NCBI GenBank assembly: GCA_046299555.1
Contig: JBKBHS010000004.1
Coordinates: forward strand, 1 to 64,000
Direction: 5' to 3'
DNA from: CALKJP01 sp046299555
Lineage (GTDB): Bacteria; Bacteroidota; Bacteroidia; JACCXN01
Length of the DNA stretch: 64,000 bases
Of this stretch, positions 18,439 through 27,067 are shown in pieces. Position 1 is the stretch's first letter; every line of letters begins with the position of its first letter. The notes beneath the pieces were generated by a model. That model was not told where the DNA came from, did not search any database, and saw only the letters and a program-made list of their open reading frames with translations. A program made the position numbers and the translations under genes.

Positions 18439-19035
18439 ATGCTTATGAAAAAGACAACATTAGTTATTATGTCTGCATTGTTAGTATTTACAACAACTTT
18501 GCAGAGTTGTATAGGTTCATTTAGCCTTACAAGAAAAGTTTATGAATTTAATAAAAGCGTTGGAAACAATTGGATACAAGAGTTAGTATTTCTTGTTTTT
18601 TGTGCTATTCCGGTATATGGAATCGCTACTTTCATTGATGCCGTAATTTTAAACTTAATTGAATTTTGGACAGGTTCAAATCCATTGAGTATGAATGAGG
18701 GTGATATTGAAATTCAGTATAAAAAAGGGATTGATGGAAATAATTACAAGTTAACAGCTACCAAAAACAGATTACACATTTTACAAATTGATGGAACAGA
18801 AAAAGGAAAAGAAATGGCATTTACCTATAATCCTGATAATACAACCTGGAGTATAGAAAAAGATGGAATGGCTATGGAAATAGCAAAAGTTAATTATAAC
18901 GAAAACGGAATGGCTGAGAATTACACAATTTATACTCCAGAAGGTTTGTCAATAAATGTAGATGCAAGTTTAACAAAAGCACAAGCCGCAGCATTGATTA
19001 AAAATTATAAAACAGAATTAGCAATTGCCCAATAA
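18439..19035 (+). CDS. DUF3332 family lipoprotein
   Basis: A 198-residue protein with a lipobox (LQSC). An ATG at 18445 is an equally good start. It has the DUF3332 hallmark region GSFSLTRKVYEFNKSVGNN, one hydrophobic stretch (ELVFLVFCAIPVYGIATFID) and the IEFWTGSNPL block. The function is unknown; it is likely an envelope protein. It is alone between the divergent M43 gene and a good terminator. Confidence 0.82.
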   Translation: MLMKKTTLVIMSALLVFTTTLQSCIGSFSLTRKVYEFNKSVGNNWIQELVFLVFCAIPVYGIATFIDAVILNLIEFWTGSNPLSMNEGDIEIQYKKGIDGNNYKLTATKNRLHILQIDGTEKGKEMAFTYNPDNTTWSIEKDGMAMEIAKVNYNENGMAENYTIYTPEGLSINVDASLTKAQAAALIKNYKTELAIAQ

Positions 19036-19058
19036 ATATTCACACTACATTATTATTT

Positions 19059-19090
19059 AAAGCCCGAAAGCAATTTCGGGCTTTTTTGTT
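19059..19090 (+). terminator. Intrinsic terminator after the DUF3332 gene
   Basis: AAAGCCCGAAA (19059-19069) and TTTCGGGCTTT (19074-19084) form a perfect 11-bp stem with a GCAA tetraloop, followed by T-rich sequence. The same stem recurs at 32579-32604. Confidence 0.92.
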
Positions 19091-19104
19091 TTTAAAAAAA
19101 AGAG

Positions 19105-19112
19105 TATGTTTG
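19105..19112 (+). promoter_or_regulatory. -7 promoter element of pyrR-pyrB
   Basis: TATGTTTG matches TAnnTTTG and lies 16 bases before the pyrR ATG. No long leader or pyr attenuator could fit in this spacing. Confidence 0.55.
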
Positions 19113-19128
19113 TCCAATTCAATAGTCA

Positions 19129-19677
19129 ATGAAACCGCGTATAATAGTCAACGAAAAGGAATTTCAACTTACCATTCAGCGGCTTTGCCATCAGCTTATA
19201 GAAAATCATGATAATTTTGAAAACTCCGTTATTATAGGTTTACAACCTCGTGGTATTTATCTGGCTAAACGTATATGCAAAGAGTTAAAAAAAATTACCG
19301 GTAATTCATCTATTGCTTGTGGATTTTTAGATGTAACTTTTTATCGTGACGATTTTAGAAGAAGAGATGATATACTAATACCCAAAACAACAGAAATTGA
19401 TTTTATCATCGAAAATAAAAATGTAATTCTAATTGATGATGTATTGTTTACAGGAAGAACCATTCGCTCCGGCTTAGATGCCATGCTTGATTTTGGACGT
19501 CCAAAATTGGTTGAATTATTAGTATTTATTGATAGAAGATTTAGTCGCCACTTACCTATTCAGCCAACTTATGTTGGAAAAACAGTGGATACAGTTACCG
19601 AAGAAAAAGTAAAAGTAAGTTGGAAAGAAACCGATGGCGAAGATTGTGTTTACCTATTTACCTCTAAAGAAAATTAA
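19129..19677 (+). CDS. pyrR: PyrR bifunctional pyrimidine regulator / uracil phosphoribosyltransferase
   Basis: 182 residues with the type I phosphoribosyltransferase PRPP loop VILIDDVLFTGRTIRSG and the PyrR-type flanks GLQPRGIYLAKRI and LVELLVFIDRRFSRHLPIQP. PyrR binds UMP/UTP, can convert uracil plus PRPP to UMP, and in some bacteria attenuates pyr mRNA. Here the start is only 16 bases from the -7 box, so the classical upstream attenuator is absent. pyrB begins 6 bases after the stop, as one operon. Confidence 0.93.
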   Translation: MKPRIIVNEKEFQLTIQRLCHQLIENHDNFENSVIIGLQPRGIYLAKRICKELKKITGNSSIACGFLDVTFYRDDFRRRDDILIPKTTEIDFIIENKNVILIDDVLFTGRTIRSGLDAMLDFGRPKLVELLVFIDRRFSRHLPIQPTYVGKTVDTVTEEKVKVSWKETDGEDCVYLFTSKEN

Positions 19678-19683
19678 TAAAGC

Positions 19684-20613
19684 ATGAGTCAGCTTAGCGT
19701 AAAGCATTTACTCGGAATAAAAGACCTTACGGAACAGGACATTCATTTAATTTTTAAAACAGCCGATAATTTTAAAGAAATCATCAATCGCCCCATTAAA
19801 AAAGTTCCATCGCTCAGAGATATTACCATTGCTAATTTATTTTTCGAAAATTCAACACGAACCAAATTGTCGTTTGAATTAGCCGAAAAACGCCTTTCAG
19901 CTGACACCATAAGTTTTTCAGCTTCCGGTTCATCCATTTCAAAAGGCGAAACATTGATTGATACAGTCAACAATATTCTCGCCATGAAAGTGGATATGAT
20001 AGTAATGCGTCATCCAAATCCTGGAGCCGGAATATTTTTGTCGCGACATGTAAAATCTATCATCATTAATGCTGGTGATGGAGCCCATGAGCATCCAACT
20101 CAAGCACTTTTAGATGCCTATTCCATTAGAGAAAAATTAGGAGATGTAGCCGGAAAAAAAGTGGTAATAATAGGAGATATTTTGCATTCAAGAGTAGCAC
20201 TATCGAATATATTCTGCCTTCAAAAATTACGAGCAGAAGTAATGGTTTGTGGTCCAACCACCTTAATGCCACGCTATATTTCAAGTTTGGGAGTTAAGGT
20301 TGAGCACGATTTAGTTAAAGCCCTTAACTGGTGCGATGTTGCCAATATGCTTCGGATACAACTCGAGCGACAAGATATTAAGTTTTTCCCTTCATTAAGG
20401 GAATATAGCATGTTATATGGCTTAGATAAACAATTACTAAATTCATTAAACAAGCAAATTACCATTATGCATCCGGGCCCGATAAACAGAGGTGTAGAAA
20501 TTACAAGTGATGTAGCCGATAGCGAACAATCAATAATCCTCAATCAGGTGGAAAATGGTGTAGCAATTCGTATGGCCGTACTATACCTATTAGCCGGTAG
20601 AGCTGATAAATAA
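19684..20613 (+). CDS. pyrB: Aspartate carbamoyltransferase catalytic subunit
   Basis: 309 residues, normal for the catalytic chain. It condenses carbamoyl phosphate with aspartate in pyrimidine synthesis. The carbamoyl-phosphate motif FFENSTRTKLSFE is near residue 60, and GDGAHEHPTQALLD and HPGPINRGVEI are the expected ligand blocks. No regulatory chain gene (pyrI) follows. It is cotranscribed with pyrR. Confidence 0.97.
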   Translation: MSQLSVKHLLGIKDLTEQDIHLIFKTADNFKEIINRPIKKVPSLRDITIANLFFENSTRTKLSFELAEKRLSADTISFSASGSSISKGETLIDTVNNILAMKVDMIVMRHPNPGAGIFLSRHVKSIIINAGDGAHEHPTQALLDAYSIREKLGDVAGKKVVIIGDILHSRVALSNIFCLQKLRAEVMVCGPTTLMPRYISSLGVKVEHDLVKALNWCDVANMLRIQLERQDIKFFPSLREYSMLYGLDKQLLNSLNKQITIMHPGPINRGVEITSDVADSEQSIILNQVENGVAIRMAVLYLLAGRADK

Positions 20614-20619
20614 AAGGAA

Positions 20620-20800
20620 TTTTTTAATTAATGATTTAGTGATTTGATGAATTGGAGATTTGAAGATTTATAATTCTTAATTTTATTTAATCGGAAAGTT
20701 TATTATTCAACAACTCAACAATTCTTAAATAAATCTCTATCAATTTCTATTAGTTTCAATAAATCTCAATAAATATCTATTAGTTTCAATTTTTTCAATT
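20620..20800 (+). repeat. Intergenic word-repeat element A (after pyrB)
   Basis: This gap holds AT-rich repeated words rather than a gene. TGATTTAGTGATTTGATG-like sequence comes first, then several variants of CAATTTCTATTAGTTTCAAT and AATAAATCTCAATAAAT. The same words occur, in the same order relative to the upstream gene, at 28490-28697, 31420-31669 and 39600-39840. Confidence 0.6.
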
Positions 20801-20806
20801 TTTAGT

Positions 20807-20814
20807 TATATTTG
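20807..20814 (+). promoter_or_regulatory. -7 promoter element of the STAS gene
   Basis: TATATTTG matches TAnnTTTG perfectly, 19 bases before the ATG. Confidence 0.6.
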
Positions 20815-20833
20815 TAGAACGCATAATTTTGTT

Positions 20834-21217
20834 ATGAGCTTCGAAATAGAAAAAAAAGAAAAGTATATCTTAGTTCGTTCTAAGGTTGAAAAATTAGACA
20901 GCACAGTTTCTCCGCTATTAAAATCAGAGTTAGTTGTTATTAATAATAATGGAGGCAAAAATATTATATTAGACTTATCGCATACACGCTATTGCGATTC
21001 ATCCGGGCTAAGCGCCATTTTGGTTGGAAACAGATTGTGTAAAAACGCCAATGGTTCATTTATAATTTTTGGTTTACAAGAAGCTGTTAAAAAATTAATT
21101 AGCATATCACAGTTAGATACAATTTTGAACATTACACCCAGTTTTACCGAAGCAGAGGATATGTTGTATATGGAAGAAGTTGAGCGCGATATGTTAGATA
21201 ACGAAAATAAAGAATAA
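20834..21217 (+). CDS. STAS domain anti-sigma factor antagonist
   Basis: 127 residues, a single STAS domain of SpoIIAA/RsbV type. The phosphorylation-site motif is CDSSGLSA, with Ser57 the likely phosphoacceptor. Such proteins bind a partner kinase/anti-sigma factor and release a sigma factor or another target when dephosphorylated. No kinase or phosphatase gene is nearby. The C-terminus has an acidic extension (EEVERDMLDNENKE). It is followed after 40 bases by a T9SS gene and then RNase Z. Confidence 0.9.
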   Translation: MSFEIEKKEKYILVRSKVEKLDSTVSPLLKSELVVINNNGGKNIILDLSHTRYCDSSGLSAILVGNRLCKNANGSFIIFGLQEAVKKLISISQLDTILNITPSFTEAEDMLYMEEVERDMLDNENKE

Positions 21218-21257
21218 CACAACACACCTAAATAAAAGAAACCAAAACTACTACTAT

Positions 21258-22154
21258 ATGATAAAACGTTTACTTTTTATTTCTGCTATAACCATCGGTG
21301 TAGCATATACTGTAAAAGCACAATGTACTATTGGACCTGCCATTGCAAGTGCTGACCCGGGAACAATTTTACCCGATTCTGCTACAGGGCTTCCACCGGC
21401 TTATGCAGGAAATCCGAGTGGATATATTACTTCTTTGGATATTAAAACTTTAACCGATACAACCGCAACTGTAGGCCCTCCGGTAAATCAAACAGTAGCT
21501 TTGAAAGTGTATAAAATGAAAATTCATACTGTTAAAGTGTTTGATCCTGTAAATCCTTCAAACGAAACTTCTCTACCATCAGGATTTACCTATGCAGCTA
21601 ATGCTCCGGAGTGGGTAAATGGAGGTACTTCGCCAAATTTAACCCCGGTTACCGGCTGTGTGGCTGTTTCGGCTAATCAAACGGCAGTACAAAATGCGCT
21701 AAATGGCGGTCCTGCTAATGACGGTGTTTATCCATTGCGTATTTATGTTGACATTCAATTTACGGCACCTTCTTTATTTATTACTAATCCAACCTGGATT
21801 TCGGCATCTCCCTATTCTGATTTAATGCCAACCAATGAAAAATATCGTTTGCGTGTATTAAACGGAACCTCAATCATCGAAGAAAACAATAATGAATTTA
21901 AGGTGGTTGCCAATATACCGAATCCTTTTTCAAAAAATACAGAAATATTATTTACAATGCCCGCTGATGGTAACGTAAATTTAAAAGTTTACAATATGTT
22001 GGGTAAAGAAGTATATAATGCTACTGTTGCAGCAAATCAAGGAGATAACAGAATTCCGGTATCTGCTGAAAAATTAGCATCAGGAGTTTATTTATATACA
22101 CTAAGCTATAACAATACTACCATCACTAAAAAGATGATTGTAGAGAAAAATTAA
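21258..22154 (+). CDS. T9SS type A-sorted secreted protein of unknown function
   Basis: 298 residues with a signal peptide (MIKRLLFISAITIGVAYTVKAQ) and a C-terminal type A sorting domain (VVANIPNPFSKNTEILFTM, LKVYNMLGKEVY, GVYLYTLSYN, KKMIVEKN). The central part (25-205) is rich in Pro, Thr and Asn, with single Cys residues near positions 23 and 134, and matches no family I know. The gene sits between STAS and RNase Z in the same direction, with only 9 bases to the RNase Z ATG, so it is probably in the same transcript. Confidence 0.82.
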   Translation: MIKRLLFISAITIGVAYTVKAQCTIGPAIASADPGTILPDSATGLPPAYAGNPSGYITSLDIKTLTDTTATVGPPVNQTVALKVYKMKIHTVKVFDPVNPSNETSLPSGFTYAANAPEWVNGGTSPNLTPVTGCVAVSANQTAVQNALNGGPANDGVYPLRIYVDIQFTAPSLFITNPTWISASPYSDLMPTNEKYRLRVLNGTSIIEENNNEFKVVANIPNPFSKNTEILFTMPADGNVNLKVYNMLGKEVYNATVAANQGDNRIPVSAEKLASGVYLYTLSYNNTTITKKMIVEKN

Positions 22155-22163
22155 TTTTTGGGG

Positions 22164-23078
22164 ATGAAGTTTGAATTAACCATTTTAGGCGCAAGTTCAG
22201 CTACACCCACCTCTAATAGAAATCCAACCGCTCAGGTGCTAAATGTACTTGAGCGGTTTTTTTTAATTGATTGTGGCGAAGGAACCCAAATGCAATTACG
22301 AAAGTTTAAAATTAAGTTCCAGCGAATCAATCATATTTTTATTAGTCATTTACATGGCGATCATTATTTCGGTTTAATGGGCTTATTATCATCCATGCAT
22401 TTATTGGGACGTCAAAACGAACTGCACCTTTATGCTCCTGCACCGTTAAAAGAAATTATAGATATTCAACTAAAATATTCAGAAACCTATCTTAATTATC
22501 CCTTAATTTTTCACCCTCTTAATTTTAATGAAAAAACACTGCTTTTCGAAGACGATTTAGTACGAGTATTTTCATTTCCTTTATATCATCGAATTCCAAC
22601 CTGTGGCTTTTTATTTGAAGAAAAAGAAAAACCTAAAAGTTTAATCAAAGAAAAAATAAAAGAGTATGAAATAAAGGTGGCAGATATACCATTTATTAGA
22701 GCCGGTAAAGATTTTATAACACAAAGTGGAAAAATAATTCCCAATAGTGAATTAACTTATCCAAGCCCCCATTTAAGAAAATATGCCTATTGCTCCGATA
22801 CCCGTTATAATGAAAAACTATTAGAGCATATTTCTGAAGTTGATTTATTATATCATGAAGCTACTTTTTTACATGAATTAGTTGATAGAGCAGAAGCTAC
22901 TTTTCATACCACTGCTAAAGAAGCCGGAATTTTTGCCTCTAAAGCTAATGTAAAGCAACTTATAATCGGACATTTTTCGGCCCGATATCCGGATTTAAAT
23001 TTGTTACTGGAAGAAGCAACACGGTATTTTCAAAATACCCAGCTTGCCGTAGAAGGCGAATCATATCTTATTCCCTAA
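22164..23078 (+). CDS. rnz: Ribonuclease Z (tRNA 3' endonuclease)
   Basis: A metallo-beta-lactamase fold nuclease that trims tRNA 3' trailers. I use the ATG at 22164 (MKFELTILGASSATPT); a TTG six bases earlier would add only two residues. The zinc motif SHLHGDHYFGL, the exosite-adjacent FPLYHRIPTCGF region, the YCSDTRYNE block and HFSARYPD near the end are all present. The length (304 residues) is typical of the short form RNase Z. Confidence 0.96.
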   Translation: MKFELTILGASSATPTSNRNPTAQVLNVLERFFLIDCGEGTQMQLRKFKIKFQRINHIFISHLHGDHYFGLMGLLSSMHLLGRQNELHLYAPAPLKEIIDIQLKYSETYLNYPLIFHPLNFNEKTLLFEDDLVRVFSFPLYHRIPTCGFLFEEKEKPKSLIKEKIKEYEIKVADIPFIRAGKDFITQSGKIIPNSELTYPSPHLRKYAYCSDTRYNEKLLEHISEVDLLYHEATFLHELVDRAEATFHTTAKEAGIFASKANVKQLIIGHFSARYPDLNLLLEEATRYFQNTQLAVEGESYLIP

Positions 23079-23121
23079 TCATTTTTAATATTCTTAAACA
23101 TATTCTTGTTAATAAAAATCA

Positions 23122-23152
23122 TTGTTTAATTACTAATCTATTTTTATGTTTG
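23122..23152 (+). promoter_or_regulatory. Promoter of the NarL-type regulator gene
   Basis: TTG (23122-23124) and TATGTTTG (23145-23152) are separated by 20 bases, matching the Bacteroidota -33/-7 arrangement. The ATG follows at 23189. Confidence 0.6.
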
Positions 23153-23188
23153 CAAAGTTGTTTAGAATTTGTCTAAATAAATTTAATC

Positions 23189-23869
23189 ATGATTTCAATA
23201 GCTATTGCCGAACCTCATTACCTTATTTTAGAAGGATTAAAGTCCATTACATCATCCATTGATTTATTTCATTTATGTGGAATAGCTACCGATAAAGTAC
23301 AATTAGATGAATTGCTACGTTTTCATAAACCCAAAGTACTAATTATGGATTACGCGTGCGATTCATTTTCAATTGAAGATATAAAATGGGTAAAAAAAAT
23401 ATCTCCAAAAACTACCATTCTTGCATTAACTCATCATATTTCACAGAGTACAATCAATTTGGCTTTAAAATCGGGAGTTTGTAGTCATGTGTTGAAAGAT
23501 TGTGGCAAAGAAGAAATTATTGATGCTATAAAAGCTACATCAGAAAATCAAAGTTTTTTTTGCTCCAAAGTGCTTGATACTCTTGGCGCTAACGAAGGTG
23601 AAGCCAAAAAAGATTCAACCGCATTTTCAAGTGCCGTATGCGATGGATTAAACATTTCAGAAAGAGAAATTGAAATAATTCGATTAATTGCAGAAGGATT
23701 TTCAAACAAAGAAATTGCCGATAAATTATTTTTAAGTACCCATACCGTAAATACTCATCGAAAAAACATTATGAATAAGTTGGGGGTTAATAATACGGCA
23801 GGCATAGTATTATTTGCCGTAAAAGAAAATATTATAAGCCCGAATAAATTTCTTTTTTCAGCCGGTTAA
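23189..23869 (+). CDS. NarL/LuxR-type response regulator
   Basis: 226 residues: an N-terminal receiver (1-120) and a C-terminal LuxR helix-turn-helix (about 155-215, ISEREIEIIRLIAEGFSNKE and LSTHTVNTHRKNIMNKLGV). The phosphoacceptor is Asp54 (VLIMDYACD), with the conserved Thr in ALTHH and Lys in HVLKD. The usual acidic pair near the N-terminus is reduced to a single Glu (AIAEPH), so metal-dependent phosphorylation may be weak. No histidine kinase is adjacent. It precedes the ABC/HlyD/TolC operon by 92 bases, but that operon has its own promoter-like element. Confidence 0.9.
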   Translation: MISIAIAEPHYLILEGLKSITSSIDLFHLCGIATDKVQLDELLRFHKPKVLIMDYACDSFSIEDIKWVKKISPKTTILALTHHISQSTINLALKSGVCSHVLKDCGKEEIIDAIKATSENQSFFCSKVLDTLGANEGEAKKDSTAFSSAVCDGLNISEREIEIIRLIAEGFSNKEIADKLFLSTHTVNTHRKNIMNKLGVNNTAGIVLFAVKENIISPNKFLFSAG

Positions 23870-23923
23870 CTATTTTTAACTGATTAAAAATAGATTAATT
23901 TGAACAAGGCGCACGCTATTTAA

Positions 23924-23937
23924 GTTACATTTGTAAC
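23924..23937 (+). promoter_or_regulatory. -7 element embedded in a dyad before the ABC/HlyD/TolC operon
   Basis: TACATTTG (23926-23933) matches TAnnTTTG and lies inside GTTACA-TT-TGTAAC, a perfect 14-base inverted repeat. A repressor binding this dyad would cover the promoter, which is inference. Confidence 0.5.
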
Positions 23938-23961
23938 AATTAATAAAATCAATAACAAATA

Positions 23962-25689
23962 GTGGAAGTACCGGTTTTAACGCCTTTAAAACGTTTTTTT
24001 AGACTTATTCAAGCAGAAAAAAAAGATGTATATTACTTATATGGTTATGCTATTATCTCTGGATTTATAAATCTTTCGCTTCCCTTAGGAATTCAGGCAA
24101 TAATAGGTTTAGTTACAGCCGGACAATCGTCCACCTCTTTAGCCGTGCTAATAGCATTTGTATTAATAGGTATATTGGTGGCAGGAGTTTTACAATTAAT
24201 GCAGTTTTCATTAGTAGAATACTTGCAACAACGAATATTTACCAATGCAGCCCTTGAGTTTGCATACCGAATACCTAGGGTAAAAATGGAAGCTGTTTTG
24301 CGTATTCATACACCCGAGCTAATGAATCGTTTTTTTGATACCCTTACAATACAAAAAGGTTTATCAAAAATATTAATGGAAATTTCAACCGCCTCCTTGC
24401 AAATTATATTTGGTTTATTACTCCTATCGTTTTATCATCCATTCTTTATTTTCCTGGGAATGTTTTTTATACTGGTATTGGCATTTATTATCCGATTTAC
24501 AGCACCCATAGGTTTACAAACCAGTTTAAAAGAATCAAAACATAAATATCGAGTAGTACATATTTTGGAAGAAATTGCACGAACATTACAAACCATAAAA
24601 CTTATTGGAAAAACCAATTTGCCCGAAAAAAATGTTGACAGAGAAGTTTGTCAATATTTAGACGCCAGAAACAAGCATTTTAAAATTTTACTTATACAAA
24701 TGGGCAGTTTTATTGGATTCAAATTTCTTATAACTGGGGCTTTATTAATATTAGGTTCAATATTATTAATCGACAGACAAATAAACATAGGGCAGTTTGT
24801 GGCTGCTGAAATAGTTATAATTATTGTTTTAAATGCTGTTGAAAAACTAATCAATAGCTTGGATATTATTTATGATGTATTAACCGCATTAGAAAAAGTA
24901 GGAAGTGTTACCGATTTACCAATCGAAACAAATAAAGGAATTAATATAAATAATGATAATAAAAATGATGGATTTGAGATAAAAATTCAAAATTTAAATT
25001 ATCGTTTTCCTGATAATAATGAACAAGTTTTATTTAATATCAATTTCACTTTTGAGGCCGGTAAAAAATATTGCATAAGCGGATTTAATGGTTCCGGTAA
25101 AAATACTTTTATAAATGTTATTACCGGTTTATATGAAAATTACACAGGAAGCATCGAATATAACGGCATATCTTTACGTGATTTAGAAATGGAAGAACTT
25201 CGCTTATTAATAGGGGATAATTTGATTTATGAAGATATTTTTGAAGGTACCATATTTGAAAACGTTGCTGTTAACAGACCGGGAATATCACCACAAGATG
25301 TTTATAAATGCTTAGAAACAGTTGGATTAAAAGATTTTGTTTCTCAACAAAAAGATGGTATTAATACACTTTTAATTGCGGGAGCCAAAGGTTTACCGGG
25401 AAGTATTGCGCAAAAATTAATAATGGCTCGATGCATAGTTGGAAAACCTCGATTACTCATTATTAATGAAGGAAGCATAAAATTAATACCTACAGAAAAA
25501 ATATATTTAATTAACGAATTATTCAAATTAAATACTACCATTTTATTTGTTTCAAATGATAAAGAAATAATGCAATTATGTGATGAAACCATCGTATTGA
25601 AAGATGGGGAAATAATTGTTTCAGGCAAATATGAGAACATTAAAACCAATGTTCATTTAAATAAAATTATTGATTTAAGAAATGCTTAA
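23962..25689 (+). CDS. ABC exporter-like protein with degenerate (pseudo-ATPase) nucleotide-binding domain
   Basis: 575 residues starting at GTG. A membrane domain (about 25-310, five to six helices) precedes an ABC cassette (340-575). The catalytic motifs are altered. Walker A is GFNGSGKN (374-381; Asn for Ser/Thr). The Q-loop region is IGDNLIY without Gln. The signature is LPGSI (478-482; usually LSGGQ). Walker B is LLIINE (498-503; Asn for Asp). The switch His is Asn532 (FVSND). The frame is intact and the protein is followed, with overlaps, by HlyD and TolC partners, so it is not a simple pseudogene. It belongs to type I secretion or multidrug-type exporters; whether it hydrolyses ATP is doubtful. 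Confidence 0.85.
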   Translation: MEVPVLTPLKRFFRLIQAEKKDVYYLYGYAIISGFINLSLPLGIQAIIGLVTAGQSSTSLAVLIAFVLIGILVAGVLQLMQFSLVEYLQQRIFTNAALEFAYRIPRVKMEAVLRIHTPELMNRFFDTLTIQKGLSKILMEISTASLQIIFGLLLLSFYHPFFIFLGMFFILVLAFIIRFTAPIGLQTSLKESKHKYRVVHILEEIARTLQTIKLIGKTNLPEKNVDREVCQYLDARNKHFKILLIQMGSFIGFKFLITGALLILGSILLIDRQINIGQFVAAEIVIIIVLNAVEKLINSLDIIYDVLTALEKVGSVTDLPIETNKGININNDNKNDGFEIKIQNLNYRFPDNNEQVLFNINFTFEAGKKYCISGFNGSGKNTFINVITGLYENYTGSIEYNGISLRDLEMEELRLLIGDNLIYEDIFEGTIFENVAVNRPGISPQDVYKCLETVGLKDFVSQQKDGINTLLIAGAKGLPGSIAQKLIMARCIVGKPRLLIINEGSIKLIPTEKIYLINELFKLNTTILFVSNDKEIMQLCDETIVLKDGEIIVSGKYENIKTNVHLNKIIDLRNA

Positions 25690-27067
25690 TATATCTGATA
25701 ATAAAATACCTGAAAATGTAATTTTAAAACAAGGGTACCAGTCTATTGAAAAAGCTAAGTCGCCCCTTGTATTAACAAAGTTTTCAAGGGTATTATATAC
25801 CATAATGGGAGCTATTTTTTTGATGCTTTTTTTACCATGGACACAGAATATACGTTCAAACGGTGTTGTAACATCGTTTTATCCTGAAGATCGACCTCAA
25901 ACAGTTAATACCATTATTCCCGGTAAAATTGAAAAATGGTATGTAATGGAAGGACAATATGTAAACAAAGGAGATACCATTATTCATTTATCCGAAGTAA
26001 AAGATAGTTATTTTAACCCTGAATTATTAAAACGCACACAAGAGCAAGTTGCAGCCAAAGAACAAGCACTAAAAGCCACCAACGAAAAGGCTGAAGCTTT
26101 AATTAATCAAATAAAAGCATTGGAAGAAGGAAGAATTTTTAGTATTGAAAAAGCTAAAAATAAAATACAACAGGCCGAATTAAAAGTGCAGAGTGATAGC
26201 ATGGACATGCTTGCTGCAAAGCTTGATCAGTCAATTGCAAAAGAACAATTAGATCGTCAACAAGCTTTGTACGACAAAGGCTTAAAATCTTTAACAGAAT
26301 TAGAGCAACGAAAAATTAAATATCAAGAATCGAGTGCAAAAGCAATTGCAGCCGAAAATAAATTTTTGGCTTCCAAAAACGAATTAATCAATGCTCGAAT
26401 AGAATTAAATTCAATACAAGCTGAATATGCCGATAAAATAGCAAAAGCTAATTCGGAATATAATGCAACCTTAGCTTACGCTTTCGACACAGAAAGTTCC
26501 ATAGCAAAAATGAAAAACGATTTGGCAAATTATACCATACGAAGTGGCAACTATTATATTACTGCACCAAAATCTGGCTTTATAATTAAAGCATTAAAAG
26601 CTGGTATTGGTGAAATTATTAAAGAAGGCGAAGCTGTAGTAACTATAGTAGATAAAAACTCAGTTAATGCTGTAGAGCTTTATGTAAAAACAATGGATGT
26701 ACCTTTATTGCACAAGGGAGGAAAAGTTAGATTGCAATTTGATGGTTGGCCGGCTTTAGTTTTTTCAGGTTGGCCGGGCAGTTCATTCGGAACATTTGGA
26801 GGCATAATTCAAGTGGTTGATTATGTTAGTACCAATGGAGGTAAATATCGAATTCTGGTTACTCCGGATCCTGATGATATACCCTGGCCTGAACAATTAA
26901 GAATTGGAGGTGGTGTTTATGGATGGGCTTTACTTAACGATGTTCCCGTTTGGTACGAAATATGGCGTCAGTTAAACGGGTTCCCTCCTGATTGGTTAGG
27001 AGAAGACGGACAGTTATATCAAGATGAAAAATCTAAAAAAGAAGTAGATAAAAAGGCTGAATTCTAA
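25682..27067 (+). CDS. HlyD family periplasmic adaptor
   Basis: 461 residues: one N-terminal transmembrane helix (about 38-55), a biotinyl-lipoyl half-motif (GKIEKWYVMEGQYVNKGDTI), a long coiled-coil hairpin (about 115-290), the second lipoyl half (ITAPKSGFIIKALKAGIGE) and a beta-barrel domain. It bridges the inner-membrane exporter and the outer-membrane channel. The C-terminal 80 residues add a Trp/Pro-rich segment (VPVWYEIWRQLNGFPPDWLG). It overlaps the ABC gene by 8 bases and touches the TolC gene by one base. Confidence 0.9.
   Translation: MLNISDNKIPENVILKQGYQSIEKAKSPLVLTKFSRVLYTIMGAIFLMLFLPWTQNIRSNGVVTSFYPEDRPQTVNTIIPGKIEKWYVMEGQYVNKGDTIIHLSEVKDSYFNPELLKRTQEQVAAKEQALKATNEKAEALINQIKALEEGRIFSIEKAKNKIQQAELKVQSDSMDMLAAKLDQSIAKEQLDRQQALYDKGLKSLTELEQRKIKYQESSAKAIAAENKFLASKNELINARIELNSIQAEYADKIAKANSEYNATLAYAFDTESSIAKMKNDLANYTIRSGNYYITAPKSGFIIKALKAGIGEIIKEGEAVVTIVDKNSVNAVELYVKTMDVPLLHKGGKVRLQFDGWPALVFSGWPGSSFGTFGGIIQVVDYVSTNGGKYRILVTPDPDDIPWPEQLRIGGGVYGWALLNDVPVWYEIWRQLNGFPPDWLGEDGQLYQDEKSKKEVDKKAEF

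Noticed and set aside
22158..22163. TTG start for RNase Z
   Set aside because: ATG at 22164 gives the conserved MKFELTILG start.
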